A stretch of DNA of 13,131 nucleotides from a bacterium. Its GTDB lineage: Bacteria; UBA9089; CG2-30-40-21; SBAY01. Under the pieces are notes generated by a model. That model had not been told where the DNA came from and did not search any database. It worked only from the letters and a program-made list of their open reading frames with translations. The translations under genes were made by a program, and so were the position numbers. Below, piece by piece: positions 12,245 through 13,131 of this stretch; position 1 is the stretch's first letter; every line of letters starts with the position of its first letter. The DNA is taken from positions 1 through 13,131 of the forward strand of contig JASEHU010000028.1 of NCBI GenBank assembly GCA_030018635.1, given 5' to 3'.

Positions 12245-13032
12245 AAAAATATCCGTATGTAATAATATCTTTATTAGCAATATCTTTAAGTGGCTGTACC
12301 TCTCCATTCCAAAATTTATTAATCAAGGATAGTCTTGTAGATAAGGGAATTCCTGTTTCAGGGAATAAAATTTTTTGGCTTAGCCCGGATATCTGGTTAG
12401 ATAATAATGATGATGGGAAACCCGATGAATTTCCGGTAATCAGAAAACCCAATAAATTATTTGCCCGAATATCTAATATTGGAGATTCAGAGGCTAAAGA
12501 TATAACGGTAAAATTCTATGCCAATCAGGCGAATACATATTTTTCTTATGAAGAAAACTCTTTGATTGGAACTGCGGTTATTCCGAGCATTGCCCCTGGA
12601 GAAAGTGCCATCACCTCTATTTCCTGGAAAAATATTAAAGAAGGGGATTTTTGGGCATGGGGTGTGGCTGTCCATAGTTCTGAAGATTCAATCGATAAAC
12701 CTAAATATGGGTTTAAATTAGCTTGTAGAAGTTTTTGGAGTGTTTATACCTGTGACGGGATGCCAATTATCTTAAGGTTCAGAGTCGAAAACCCAAGTTC
12801 TGCAAAGGCAAATGTTAGTTTAACCTTAGATAGACAACGATTTCCAGGTGACTGGCAAGCTCATTTAGGGAAAGAGTCTTTTGACCTTTTGCCAAAAGAG
12901 TCAAAGCCCGTGTTGTTAATGGTGACCCCGGCATTTAATCCAAAAGATAAAGAAGGAATGCTCCATGTCATTTCAAAAATAGAGGGGAAAATAGTCGGCG
13001 GGGTTTCCTACCGAATAAAGGTAAAGGAGTAG
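12241..13032 (+). CDS. lipoprotein with CARDB-like and NEW3-like beta-sandwich domains
   Basis: The 263-residue product has a lipoprotein signal ending in LSGC with the lipidated Cys at residue 19, so it should be anchored in a membrane and face the periplasm or the surface. After it, SPDIWLDNNDDGKPDEF (48-64) contains a DxNxDGxxD loop of the calcium-binding type. Next comes a CARDB-like domain, LFARISNIGDSEAKDITVKF (73-92) to about residue 130. A second Ig-like domain with LRFRVENPSSAKANVSLTL and LLPKESKPVLLMVTP resembles NEW3/CARDB beta-sandwiches. Such proteins bind partners or polymers and are not enzymes. The function here is unknown. Its start overlaps the stop of the MshEN-HEPN gene (ATGA), which suggests a shared job at the envelope. 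Confidence 0.75.
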   Translation: MKKYPYVIISLLAISLSGCTSPFQNLLIKDSLVDKGIPVSGNKIFWLSPDIWLDNNDDGKPDEFPVIRKPNKLFARISNIGDSEAKDITVKFYANQANTYFSYEENSLIGTAVIPSIAPGESAITSISWKNIKEGDFWAWGVAVHSSEDSIDKPKYGFKLACRSFWSVYTCDGMPIILRFRVENPSSAKANVSLTLDRQRFPGDWQAHLGKESFDLLPKESKPVLLMVTPAFNPKDKEGMLHVISKIEGKIVGGVSYRIKVKE

Positions 13033-13090
13033 AACAATCATTCTGGTTGTTAGTGGTTCATAACATTTGATATTGGGGGTGCTCCAGTAG

Positions 13091-13118
13091 TCAGAATTCA
13101 GGAGTCAGGAGTCAGAAT
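13091..13118. repeat. short tandem TCAGGAG repeat at the right edge
   Basis: TCAGAATTCAGGAGTCAGGA and the following GTCAGAAT are built from repeated TCAGGAG/TCAGAAT units. They are the same word type as at 838-893. The 99 bases after the lipoprotein gene hold nothing else clear apart from a weak AACAA/TTGTT stem at 13033-13051. Confidence 0.55.
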
Positions 13119-13131
13119 AAAAAAGGCGCTC

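Overview
The window looks like part of the chromosome of an uncultured, AT-rich, probably anaerobic bacterium with a two-membrane envelope. The signs are a lipoprotein with a clear lipobox, a Flp-type pilin, a type II secretion/type IV pilus MshEN domain, a membrane-anchored polysaccharide deacetylase-like protein, and redox enzymes that use ferredoxin (a Vor-type 2-oxoacid oxidoreductase and an NfnAB transhydrogenase). The intergenic DNA is full of short AT-rich inverted repeats built from words such as GGAAATTAGAAATTGG and TCAGGAGTCAG. No phylum can be fixed from this alone; an Omnitrophota- or Desantisbacteria-like lineage is only a guess.

Left part, minus strand (1-3119): a partial gene running off the left edge, a NeuD/PglD-like sugar acyltransferase, a lone Flp/Fap pilin with its own consensus promoter and terminator, a PHP-domain phosphoesterase and a dGTPase-like HD hydrolase. 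At 3120-3319 a divergent promoter region separates dgt from a plus-strand polysaccharide deacetylase-like gene; a 46-bp near-perfect palindrome sits at its midpoint.

Middle (3320-6517): the deacetylase-like gene, then a ferredoxin-type delta subunit and the VorB subunit of a 2-oxoacid:ferredoxin oxidoreductase. The TPP-binding and gamma subunits that should follow are absent. In their place is a 594-bp gene-free stretch holding a mirror-symmetric array of hairpins, an isolated intrinsic terminator, and the next promoter.

Right part (6518-13032): one long co-directional series. It runs ubiE/menG, nfnA, a hicA-hicB toxin-antitoxin pair, nfnB, a small retropepsin-like aspartic protease, a 38-codon stub that may be a restriction-enzyme remnant, a beta-class DNA methyltransferase, an MshEN-HEPN fusion protein and a CARDB-type lipoprotein. 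NfnA and NfnB form one electron-bifurcating enzyme, so the toxin-antitoxin pair between them looks like an insertion into an operon. From the protease onward the genes look like an accessory island.

Most noteworthy are the symmetric hairpin array after the incomplete vor operon, the palindrome between divergent promoters, the hicAB insertion with an atypical HicA, the in-frame insertion in UbiE, and the MshEN-HEPN fusion. I did not find a clear new multi-gene defence system. The methyltransferase, stub and HEPN-fusion cluster is the nearest candidate.
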